Assembly: GCA_036494575.1 (NCBI GenBank)
Contig: DASXOE010000140.1
Coordinates: 1 to 64,000 of the forward strand
Origin: DASZFV01 sp036494575
Lineage (GTDB): Bacteria; Myxococcota_A; Polyangia; Fen-1088
DNA: 64,000 bases
Direction: 5' to 3'
Below, in pieces: positions 16,518 through 26,300 of this stretch (the stretch's first letter is position 1; every line of letters starts with the position of its first letter). The translations under genes were made by a program, and so were the position numbers. The notes below the pieces were generated by a model, which saw only the letters and a program-made list of their open reading frames with translations, was not told the DNA's origin and ran no database searches.

Positions 16518-18437
16518 TCACTCGGCGGCGTCGAGCCCGAATCCGGCCCTGGCGGCGGGGACGCCGTGGCCGGTCATCTGCAGCCTGTAGAGGAGCGCGT
16601 AGTTGCCGCCGCGCGCCAGGAGCTCGTCGTGCGTGCCCTGCTCGGCGACGTGGCCGCCATGAATCACGAGGATGCGCGACGCGCGTCTGACGGTCGACAG
16701 GCGGTGGGCGATCACGATCGACGTCCGGCCGCGCATGAGCTCGGCGATGCCGCGCTCGATGACGCGCTCCGTCTCGGGGTCGACGCTGGCCGTGGCCTCG
16801 TCCAGCACGAGGATCTCGGGGTCGCGCGCCAGTGCGCGCGCGAACGCGACGAGCTGGCGCTCCCCCGAGGAGTAGTTCGCGCCGCGCTCGACGACGGGCG
16901 CGTCGAGGCCCCCTGGCCGGCCGGCGATGACGCGGTCGGCGCCCACGCGCCGCGCCGCCTCGAGGATCCGCGCGTCCGTGACCTCGGGATCGCCGAGGCC
17001 GATGTTCTCGCGCAAGGTGCCCGAGAACATGAAGACGTCCTGGCTCACGACGACGACTCGGCGGCGCAGCGCCCCTCTGTCGAGGCCGCGCACGTCGACG
17101 CTGCCGATGCGCACCGAGCCGCCGCGCACGTCGTAGAGCCGCGGCAGGAGCTTGATGATCGTGGACTTCCCGGCGCCGGTGGCGCCGACGATGGCCAAAG
17201 TCTCGCCCTTTTCGATAGCCAAGCTAACGTTTGAGAGAACAGGACGGTCTTGTCGATACCCGAAGGTGACGCGGTCGAGCTCGATGAGGGGCGGCGGGGA
17301 AGTCGCATGTTCAGGAATCCCACCCGTGCCCATTGGAGCGTCTGGAGAGTTTGTGTCCAGGAGGGAGAATACCCGCTCTGCGGCGGCCATGGCCTGCTGC
17401 ATGACGGTGTACTTCGTCGAGAGATCTCGGATGGGCGCGAAGAACTTGCCCAGGTATTCGATGAACGCCACGAGCACGCCGAAGGTGAGGGTGCCGCCGG
17501 CGATGCGGGCGCCGCCGTGCCACAAGAGCCCGGCGATCGCGATCGAGCCCACGGCCTCGACGATCGAATAGAGGGACGCGTCCGCGAAGATCGCGCGCGA
17601 GTTCGCGCGGCGGTAGTCGACGTTGATGACGTCGAACTCGGCCGCGACGCGCGCCTCTTGCGCGAAGGCCTGTACGACCTTGATGCCCGACAGGTGCTCC
17701 TGGAGGAAGGCGTTGAGTCGGGCCAGCTTGGCGCGAATCTCGCGGAAGGCGTCGCGCACCCAGCCGCGGAAGAACGCCGCGACGCCGTAGAGTATGGGCG
17801 CCGTGGCCATCGAGAACAGCGCGAGGCGCCAGTCGATGCCGAAGATCACGACGAGGATGAACGACAGGCGAATGAGGTCGCCGAGGAGGCTCACGAGGCC
17901 CGACGCGAACATCTCGGTGAGCGCCTCGACGTCGCTCGTCAGACGCGTCATGAGGCGGCCGAGCGGCGTCGTGTCGAAGAACGACGCCGAGAGCGCGAGG
18001 ACGTGGGCGTGGAGCTGGACGCGGAGGTCGTTCATGGCCTTCTGGCCGACGAGCTGCGTGAGGTAGTTCTGCGCGAAGGCGGCGCCCGACTGTCCCAGGA
18101 GCGCGAGGAGATAGAGCACGCCGAGCCGATCGAGGCCCGCGACGCGACCGATCGCGATGTGCTCGTCGATGGCCTTCTTGAGGAGGTACGGCTGCGCGAG
18201 CTCGATGGCCGCGGCGACAGGCAGCAGCGCGATCGCGAGCGCGATGCCCGTCCGGTACGGCCACACGTACGAGAAAATGCGCCGCAACAACGCCCCGTCC
18301 AGGGCCTTCCCGATGTTTTCATCGGGGACCCTGGGAGGGTCCCCGTGCCCCCCGGCGCTCGCTCTGCGCGGCGAAGCCGCGCTGCGCTCGGGTTGGCCTT
18401 TAAGGTCGGCGTTCGGGCGTTCGGGCGAGAGGTTCAC
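16518..18437 (-). CDS. ABC exporter subunit B (canonical Walker B, variant signature)
   Basis: This 639-residue half-transporter has six membrane helices and then an ATPase domain: Walker A GATGAGKST, signature YSSGERQLVAFARAL (SSGER instead of LSGGQ), Walker B EILVLDEATASVD with the catalytic Glu. It pairs with the next gene, whose sites are the mirror image, as in BmrCD/TM287-288-type heterodimers. The GTG at 18437 overlaps the partner's TGA (GTGA). Residues about 15-38 are encoded by repeat copy B, inserted in frame between NADLKG and GKALDGALLRRI, before the first helix. A start after the repeat cannot be excluded, but the overlap favours 18437. Substrate unknown. Confidence 0.88.
   Translation of the reverse strand: MNLSPERPNADLKGQPERSAASPRRASAGGHGDPPRVPDENIGKALDGALLRRIFSYVWPYRTGIALAIALLPVAAAIELAQPYLLKKAIDEHIAIGRVAGLDRLGVLYLLALLGQSGAAFAQNYLTQLVGQKAMNDLRVQLHAHVLALSASFFDTTPLGRLMTRLTSDVEALTEMFASGLVSLLGDLIRLSFILVVIFGIDWRLALFSMATAPILYGVAAFFRGWVRDAFREIRAKLARLNAFLQEHLSGIKVVQAFAQEARVAAEFDVINVDYRRANSRAIFADASLYSIVEAVGSIAIAGLLWHGGARIAGGTLTFGVLVAFIEYLGKFFAPIRDLSTKYTVMQQAMAAAERVFSLLDTNSPDAPMGTGGIPEHATSPPPLIELDRVTFGYRQDRPVLSNVSLAIEKGETLAIVGATGAGKSTIIKLLPRLYDVRGGSVRIGSVDVRGLDRGALRRRVVVVSQDVFMFSGTLRENIGLGDPEVTDARILEAARRVGADRVIAGRPGGLDAPVVERGANYSSGERQLVAFARALARDPEILVLDEATASVDPETERVIERGIAELMRGRTSIVIAHRLSTVRRASRILVIHGGHVAEQGTHDELLARGGNYALLYRLQMTGHGVPAARAGFGLDAAE
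18322..18391 (+). repeat. Two-hairpin palindromic element, copy B (in frame inside an ABC exporter gene)
   Basis: Hairpin 1 is a perfect 9-bp stem, GGGGACCCT-ggg-AGGGTCCCC (18324-18344). A spacer with CCCCCCGGCGCTCGCTC follows, then hairpin 2, GCGCGGC-gaa-GCCGCGC (18366-18382), and the tail TGCGCTCGG. It lies within the coding strand of 16518-18437 near the protein's N-terminus without breaking the frame. It is nearly identical to copy C inside epmA. Confidence 0.85.
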
Positions 18438-20278
18438 GTGGGCTCTCCGAGGGCTTCGGCGGCGAGCTGCTCGCTGTAGAGGGAGGCGTACAGGCCTCCC
18501 GAGGCGAGCAGGTGACCGTGCGTGCCGCGCTCGGCGACGCGGCCGCCGTCGAGCACGAGGATCTGGTTGGCCTCTTTGACGGCCGCCACGCGGTGCGAGA
18601 CGACGATCGACGTGCGCTCGCTCAGGATGGGCTGGAGGCGCCTCAGGATCTCGCGCTCGGTCTCGGCGTCGACCGAGGAGAGCGTGTCGTCGAGCAGGAG
18701 GATCTGCGGCTCGGCGGCCAGGGCCCGCGCGAGCGCCACGCGCTGGCGCTGCCCGCCCGACAGCGTGATGCCGCGCTCCCCCACGAGCGTGTCGTAACCC
18801 TCGGGCAGGATCGCGATGTCAGGACCGAGCCCCGCCGCCTCGGCGGCGCGGACGACGCGCGCGCGGCGCGCCGTCTCGTCGGCGGCGGCCAGGTCGCCCG
18901 CGCGAATGCCGAAGGCGATGTTCTCGGCGACGGTCGCGGAGAACAGGAAGGCGTCCTGCGGCGCGTAGCCGACGAGGCCGCGCAGGCGCGCGAGGGGCAG
19001 CGCCGTGACGTCGTGGCCGCCGATCGCGACGGCCCCGGGGGCGACGTTCTGCAGCCGCACGAGCGCGTCGACGAGCGTCGTCTTGCCCGCGCCCGTCGGG
19101 CCCACGATGGCCAGAGTCGTGCCGGCCGGCACCGAGAACGACACCGCGTCGAGCAAGCGGCGATCGTCGATCGTGATCGTGAGATCGCGGACCTCGATCG
19201 ACGGCGCGATTGGTCCCTCCGCGGCGGCGCCGGGCGGGCGAGCCACGCGCGCGCCGTCGGCGATGGCCGGCGTCGTCGCGAGCAGCTCGCGCACGCGGTT
19301 CCACCCCGCGATGCCGCGCTGCCAGATGCCGATGATCCACCCGAGCGCGATCGTGGGCCACGAGAGCTGCACGACGTAGGCGTTGAACGCGACGAGCGCG
19401 CCGATCGTCATGTGGCCCGCGATGACCTCGCGGCCGCCCGCCCACAAGACGATGAGCGTGCCGGCGCCGCCCAGCATCGCGAAGAGCGGGCCGAGGAGGC
19501 CGCGCGCACGCACGAGGCGCAGCGTGCGCGCGAGGTAATCGTCATTGAGGACGCGGAAGCGCCGGTGGCGGCGCTCCTCGAGCCCGTAGTGCTTGACGAC
19601 CGACATGCCCGCGAGGTCTTCCTGGATCGACGTCGACATGCGGCCGAGCTGGTCCTGGATGTCGCGGCTGGCCTTGTACATGAGGCGGCTCGACAGGCGG
19701 GCGCCCAGCAGCAAGACCGGGTAGGGGACGAGGGCCATGAGCGTGAGGCGCGGCGACAGGCGCACGAGCAGCCACAGCGTCGTGACGTAGACCAGGGTCG
19801 TGTTGAAGAGGTTGAGCACGCCCGGCCCGAACACCGCGCGGACCGCGCCGAGGTCGTTCGTGAGCCGCGACATGACGTCGCCCGTGGCGTTCTTCCGGAA
19901 GAAGCCGGCGTCGAGCCGCGTGAGGTGGCGAAACAGATCGCGCCGGAGCGCGTACTCGATGTTGCGGCCGGCGTTGAAGATCGTGACGCGCGAGGCGGTG
20001 CGGATGACCGCCTGCAGGATCGCGAAGACGCCGATGAGGATCGCGTCTCGCACGACGGCGTCGTGCGCGGCCGCCCCCTTCTGCCGAAGGCCGTCGATCG
20101 CGCTCTTGAGCAGCCACGGGATCGAAAGCGCGAACCCGTTCGTGGCGAGCAGGCAGGCGGCCCCGCCCGCCAGCCGCCCGATCTCTGGGCGCACGCGCGC
20201 GCGCAACGTGACGGGCGGCGCTGAGGGGCCCTCGGGGGGCGAGACGGCCGGACCTTCCACTGGGCAAGTATTCAACAC
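18434..20278 (-). CDS. ABC exporter subunit A (degenerate catalytic residue)
   Basis: This 614-residue half-transporter has six helices and an ATPase domain: Walker A GPTGAGKTT, canonical signature LSGGQRQRVALARAL, but Walker B QILLLDDTLSSVD, with Asp replacing the catalytic Glu. With subunit B it would form one consensus ATP site (B's Walker motifs with A's LSGGQ) and one degenerate site (A's DD with B's SSGER). That asymmetry is typical of heterodimeric exporters of the BmrCD/TM287-288 class. The start is GTG 20278 (or TTG 20275); the Pro-rich N-terminus is poorly conserved. First gene of a three-gene minus-strand operon. Candidate substrates are lipids or drugs; none is indicated. Confidence 0.88.
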   Translation of the reverse strand: MLNTCPVEGPAVSPPEGPSAPPVTLRARVRPEIGRLAGGAACLLATNGFALSIPWLLKSAIDGLRQKGAAAHDAVVRDAILIGVFAILQAVIRTASRVTIFNAGRNIEYALRRDLFRHLTRLDAGFFRKNATGDVMSRLTNDLGAVRAVFGPGVLNLFNTTLVYVTTLWLLVRLSPRLTLMALVPYPVLLLGARLSSRLMYKASRDIQDQLGRMSTSIQEDLAGMSVVKHYGLEERRHRRFRVLNDDYLARTLRLVRARGLLGPLFAMLGGAGTLIVLWAGGREVIAGHMTIGALVAFNAYVVQLSWPTIALGWIIGIWQRGIAGWNRVRELLATTPAIADGARVARPPGAAAEGPIAPSIEVRDLTITIDDRRLLDAVSFSVPAGTTLAIVGPTGAGKTTLVDALVRLQNVAPGAVAIGGHDVTALPLARLRGLVGYAPQDAFLFSATVAENIAFGIRAGDLAAADETARRARVVRAAEAAGLGPDIAILPEGYDTLVGERGITLSGGQRQRVALARALAAEPQILLLDDTLSSVDAETEREILRRLQPILSERTSIVVSHRVAAVKEANQILVLDGGRVAERGTHGHLLASGGLYASLYSEQLAAEALGEPT

Positions 20279-20328
20279 GAAAGCGCTTCACGCCGCGACC
20301 TCGAGGTCGGTTCGGGGGATCTTCGCGA

Positions 20329-20368
20329 TTGAACGGACGAAAGCCTGGGGTCTATAGTCTTCGTCCGT
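20329..20368 (+). promoter_or_regulatory. Sigma-70-like promoter with a 9-bp inverted repeat around the -10 box
   Basis: TTGAAC (20329-20334), 18 bp, TATAGT (20353-20358). A perfect inverted repeat, ACGGACGAA (20333-20341) and TTCGTCCGT (20360-20368), brackets the -10 element and expected start site. This looks like an operator for a dimeric repressor or activator. Transcription from near 20365 would give a leader of about 30 nt for the giant TPR gene, with no Shine-Dalgarno evident. Confidence 0.6.
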
Positions 20369-20395
20369 GTCGCTCAGCGCGCGCGGCGTTTTGAC

Positions 20396-23300
20396 ATGAA
20401 CATCGACGTCTCGACCACTCTCGCGAACCTCCAGCTCGATCCGGACAACCCCCAGGCGCTCAAGGCGCTCTCCGGGCTTCAGCCCGGGAACGGGGCGGGC
20501 GTCGACGCCGGGGCGCTCACGCAGGCGCTCGGCGACGCGCGCCGGTGGCACCGCGAGCGCGGCGATTTCGAGCTGTGCCTGCAGCTCATCGACCTCGAGC
20601 TCGCCTGGGTCAAGGACGCGTCGCGACGCGCGGACCTGCTGCACGAGAAGGGACGCCTGCTGTCGGACGATCTCCTGCGCGGCGACGCGGGGATCGCCGC
20701 CGTGCACGAGGCCCTGAAGGCGTTCCCCGACCACGGGCCGTCCAAGGAATCCTCAGCGCAGATGTCGCTCCTGCGCGGCAACTGGCAGCCGATCTCGAAG
20801 CGGTACCTGCAGCAGGCGCAGGCGGCCGAGGAAGCCGGGAAGGACCGCGCGCACGCCGCCAGCCTGTACGTCGCGGTCGCCGAGCTCCTCCTCAGGTACG
20901 GCGGCGCCGACGCCGCGGCCGAGGCCGAGGCGCACCTGCGCAAGGGCCTGGAGCTCGACCTCGGGGGCCGGCGCGCCGGCGCTCACCTCGAACGGCTCCT
21001 CAAGGACAAGTCGCGCTACGACGAGCTGCTCGCGCTCTACACGCAGCGCGCCGAGGCGGCCAGCAACCGCGAGGACCGCGCCCTCGCCGAGGTGCTCGCG
21101 GGCGAGACGTCCGCGAAGATCGGCAAGAGCGACGAAGCGCTCGTCCACTTTCGCAAGGCGCTCGAGGCGAGCCCGTACGAGTCGCGCGCGCTGCGCCCCG
21201 TGCGCGAGGCGCTGACACGCGAAGCCGAAAAGCGCGAAGCCAAAATAGCCCCCGCGACGAGCAAAGAAGTTTGGACCGAGCTCGCCAAGATCCTCGAGGG
21301 CGCGGTGCGCACGAAGCGCGGCGAGCAGGACGTCCCCCTCCAGGTCGACCTCGCGCGCCTCCTGTGGCAAAAGCTCGGCGACAGCGAGGCGGCCGAGGGG
21401 TTCTTCCGCCGCGTCCGCAAGATCGATCCCGCGAACCGCGAGATGGTCGACTTCTACCGCGAGTACTACGGCTCCAAGAACGACCAGTCCCACCTGCTGC
21501 AGGTGCTCGCGCAGGCGCAGAAGAGCGAGAGCGACGTCGACCGGCGGGTCGCCATGGGCATGGAGATGGCACGCGCCGCCGAGACCCGCCCGCAGAGCGC
21601 CGACAAGGCCATCGAGCTGTGGAAGGGGCTCCTGCGCCTCAAACCGCGGCTGCCCGAGGCCATCGCGTCGCTCAAGACGCTGTACACGAAGACCGAGAAG
21701 TGGAACGCGCTCCTCGAGATCCTCAAGGAGGAGCTCGATGCGCGACCGGGCGACCGCGTCGACGAAAAGGTCGGCCTTCTCCTCGAGATCGTCGCGATCT
21801 ATCGAGACCGCTTGAACCTCGACGTCATGGTGGTCAACACGTACCTGAGCGTGCTCGCGCTCCGGCCCGACCACCCCGACGCGCTCACGGCCTTGTCGGC
21901 GCGCTACGAGGCGCAGGGCCGGTGGAGTGATCTCATTGGCGTCCTCGGCAAGCAGGCCGAGGCGGCCAAGGACGGCGCCGCGCGGGTCGCGCTGCACCGG
22001 CGCATCGCGACGCTGTGGGCCGACAAGCTCGGCAAGCACGGCAACGCCGTCGCGAGCCTCGAGAAGATCCTCGAGGCGGATCCGCGGGACGCCGAGACCA
22101 GCACGCGCCTCAAGGATCTCTATGCCAAGAGCCGCGCCTGGCGGCCGCTGCTCGACGTCTACCGGCGCGAGCTGCCGCACGTCGCGAGCGATGGGCGCCA
22201 GACGCGCCTCGTCGAGATGGCGAAGATCGCCGGAGAGCGCCTCAACGACGTGCGCGAGGCCATCACGCTGTGGAACCAGGTCCTCGCCCTCGCGCCGCGC
22301 GATCCCGACGCGCTCACGGGCCTCGCCACGCTCTACGAGCGCGAGCGGCGCTGGCCGGCCCTCGTCGAGATCCTCGAGCGCCAGCGCCAGAACGTCGAGG
22401 GGCAAGCCCCGGCCGAGCTCGCGCTCCTCGAGCGGCGCGGCATGCTGCTCTACGAGAAGCTCGGCGCCACGGAGGGCGCCATCGACGTCTTCCGCCGCAT
22501 CCAGACGCTGCAGCCGCAGAACGCGCGCGCCCAGCGCGCCCTGCGCGAGATTTACGCCCAATCGGGTGACTTCGCCGCGCTCGAGGCGATGTACGTCCAG
22601 CAGGGCGCCTTCTCGGATCTCTGCGACCAGCTCACCTCGCTCGCCGACCGCACGGCCGACATGGCGGCACGCACGCGGCTGCTCGAGCGCGTCGCGGCGC
22701 TCTCGGTCGAGCAGCTGAACCAGCCCGAGCGGGCGCTCAAGGCATACGAGCGCATTCTCACGACCGATCCGCACAACCGCCGCGCGGCGCTCGCGCTCGT
22801 GCCACTCTACCGACAGGCGCAGAAGTGGCCGCGCCTGCTCGCGACCTACGAGGCGCTCGTGGGGCCGGCCGCTGGCGACGGCGGGGGCGGGCTCGCCGAA
22901 CGCCTCGAGCTCTTCGCCGAGGCGCGTCTCATCTGCGAGCAGCGCCTCGGCTCGAAGGGCCTCGCCTACCAGTGGGCGGCCCGCGCCTTCGAGGCGGCGC
23001 CCAAGAACGAAGCCGTGCGCAGCGACCTCGAGCGCGTCGCGGGCGAGGCCGACGAGTGGGGCGCGCTCGCCGCGCTCTACGCCAAGCGCGCCGAGACGAC
23101 GACCGATGCCGAAGAACGCCTGTGGCTGCTCCGGCGCGCACTGCGCCTCAGCCTCACGCGGCTCTACAAGCCGCTCGAGGCGCGCGTCTTCGCCGAGCGG
23201 ATCGTCGCCGACCTCGGGCACGACGACGAGGCCGACGGCGCCCTCGAACAGATCTTCACGCAGACGAAGGCGTGGCCCGAGCTCGCGAAGCTGCTGCACG

Positions 23301-26300
23301 CGCGCGCCGACCGGGCGCCCGACATCGGCGAGCGCGTCAAGCAGCTCTTCCGCATCGCGCAGCTCGAAGAGGAGCGCGTGGGCGACGCGGCGGCGGCGGC
23401 GCGCACGTTCGGCGCGATCGTCGAGGCCGAGCCGGCCAACGACAAGGCCCTCAAGGCGCTGGCGCGCGTCGCCGAGGCGCGCCAGGACTGGGCCGGCCTC
23501 GTCGACGTCCTGCGCCGGGAGCTCGAGGTTCGGGCCCGCGACGGCGCCACCGCGGGCCCGCGCGAGGAGCTGCTGCTGCGCATCGGGCAGATTCAGGAGA
23601 CGCGCCTGGCTGACGCCGCGGCGACCTTCGCGTCGTACCGCGAGGTGCTGCAGACCAACCCCGAGAGCGCGGCCGCCGTCGCAGGGCTCGAGCGCCTCAC
23701 GGCCGCCGGCAAGGGCTCGGCGGCCGAGCGCGCCGAGATCGCGACGCTCTGCCTACCGCATTACGAGCGCACCGAGAACGCCGCCAAGCTCGCGGGCGCA
23801 CAGGAGGCGCTGCTCGCCGTCGCCGACACGCGAGGGGAGAAGGTCGAGCGCCTCGAGCGGCTGCGCGCGCTCTACGCGGGCCCGCTCGGCGACGCCGCCG
23901 CGGCCTACCGCACGGGCCTCGCGCTCTTCGAGCTCGACCCGTCGGACGAGACCAACCGCGGTCAGCTCGTGGGCTTCGCGGAGTCCGCTGGCAAGACCGC
24001 CGAGCTCGTCGACAAGGCGCGCGAGCTCGCCGCCGTCACCGACGACGCCATCCTGCGCCGCGATCTGCTCGTCACCGTGGCGGAGCTGCAGGAGCAGCGC
24101 CTCGGCAACGCGGGCGACGCCGAGAAGGTCTACGTCGAGATCCTGTCCGTCGAGCCGCTCAACGTCGGCGCCTTCAACGCGCTGGCGCGCCTCTTCCGAG
24201 CCGCGCAGCGCTGGGCCGATCTGCGGGCCCTCCTCGATCTGCGCCAGGGGGCGACCCTCGAGCCGCGCGAGCGCCTCGATCTGCTCGCGCAGATCGCCGA
24301 GCTCGACGAGGCGGGCCTCGCCGACGCGGCCCACGCCGTCGCGACCTACGAGAAGATGCTCGAGCTCGACCCGGCGGACATGCGCGCGCACCGCGCGCTC
24401 GACCGCCACTACGCCGCCGCCGAGCGCTGGCGCGACCTCGAGGAGCTGCTGGGCACGCGCGTCGGCTTCGCGACGGCCGCCGAGGTCTCGGAGCTCGACT
24501 TCCGACGCGCCGACCTGCGCGCCACGCGCTTCGGCGATCTCGACGGCGCGCTCGACCTGCTCGAGGAGATCGTGCGGGCCGCGCCGAATCACGAGGGCGC
24601 GCGGCGGCTGCTCGAGAAGCTGCTGACCTCGCCCGACCAGCGCCAGCGCGTCGCGCGCATGCTCGAGCCCCTCTACGAGGCGGGCGGCGCCTGGGCCCGG
24701 CTCGTCGCCGTGCTCGAGGTGCGGCGCGAGGCGCTGGGCGCGACGGGGCACGAGCCGGCCGCGCTGCTCGCCCGCATCGCCGATCTTCAAGAGAACAAGC
24801 TGCAGGCGCGCGCGAGCGCGCTCGCGACGTGGCAAAAGGTGCTGGCGGCCGACCCGAGCAACCCGGACGCGCTGCCCGAGATCGAGCGGCTCGCGACGGC
24901 GCTCGAGCGGTTCTCCGAGCTCGTCGAGGTCTACCAGGAGCTGGCCTTCAAGCACGAGGCGAGCGACATCAGCGGCCGCGCGGATCTGCTGGCGCGCGCC
25001 GCCAAGCTCTACGCGGGGCGCCTCGGCAACCGCCGCGCCGCCATCGAGGCGTGGAAGCTCGTGCTCGGCCTCGACGCCGAGAACCCGGAGACGGGCCGCC
25101 CGGCGGCCGACGCGCTCGAGGCGCTCTACACCGAGACGGGCGACATCGCCGCGCTCGTCCAGATCTTGCGCGTGCAGGCCGGGTGGGCCGATCGCGCCGA
25201 GGAGCGCAAGCCGCTGCTCTTCCGCATCGCGGGCCTCGAGGAGAAGTCACTCGCCGATCCGCAGGCGGCCGTGGCCACGCTGCGCGCCATCCTCGACATC
25301 GACAGCCAAGACCAGGCGGCCATCGCCAGCCTCGAGCAGATCTTCGAGGCCGGCTCGCAGCACGCGCAGCGGGTCGAGATGCTGCGCAAGCGCATCGACC
25401 TCGCGCGCGACCCGGCGGCGCGCCAGGAGCTGTGGCGCCGCGTGGCGGGGCTGCTCGAGAAGGACGTCGGAGACGTCGAGGAGGCCATCGCCGCCTGCGT
25501 CGCCATCCTCGACGAGAACCCGGAGGACGGCAGCGCCCTCGAGACGCTCTCCCGTCTCTACGAGCAGCAGGGCCGTCATCGGGATCGCCTCGAGATTCTC
25601 GAGCGCCGCCTCTCGCTCGTCCAAGGACCCGCGCGCGTCGAGCTGCTGCGCCAGATCGCGGCCCTGCTCGAGGGCCCGCTCGGAGACGCGCCGAACGCCC
25701 TCGAGCGCTGGCGCGAGGTGCTCGCGGCGACGCCGGCAGGCCAAAAAGGGCAACAGAAAGGACAGCAGCAGGAGGACCCGCAGGCGCTCGCGGCGCTCGA
25801 GCGCTTCCTGCAGCCGTCGGTCGACGCCGGCCTGCGCCTCTCGGCGGCCCAGGCGCTCGAGCCCGTGTACGAGCGGGCGGGGCGCTACGCCGACCTCGCG
25901 GGCGTCGTGCGCGTCTACGTCGACGGCGGCGACGACGCGCGCACGCGCCTCGAGCAGCGCATGCGGCTCGCGGCGTTGCAAGAGGGACGCCTGCGCGACG
26001 CCGAGGGCGCCTTCGCCACGACGGCGCTCGCCATCCGCGACGGGCTCGCCGAACCGGAGCTCCCGGCGTTGCTCGACGCCTACGAACGGCTCGCGGGCGC
26101 GGGCCGGCTGGCCGAGGTCGCCGCGCTCTACCGCGACATCAGCCCCGACGTCCTCGACGAGGGCGTCAAGCTGCGCCTCGATCGCTTCATCGCCGACGCC
26201 GCGCGCGCCGCCGGCGACGCCGCGGGCGCCGCCGATTACTACCGGCGCGTTCTCGATCGCCTGCCCGAGGACGAGCCCACGCTGGCAGCGCTCGACAGCA

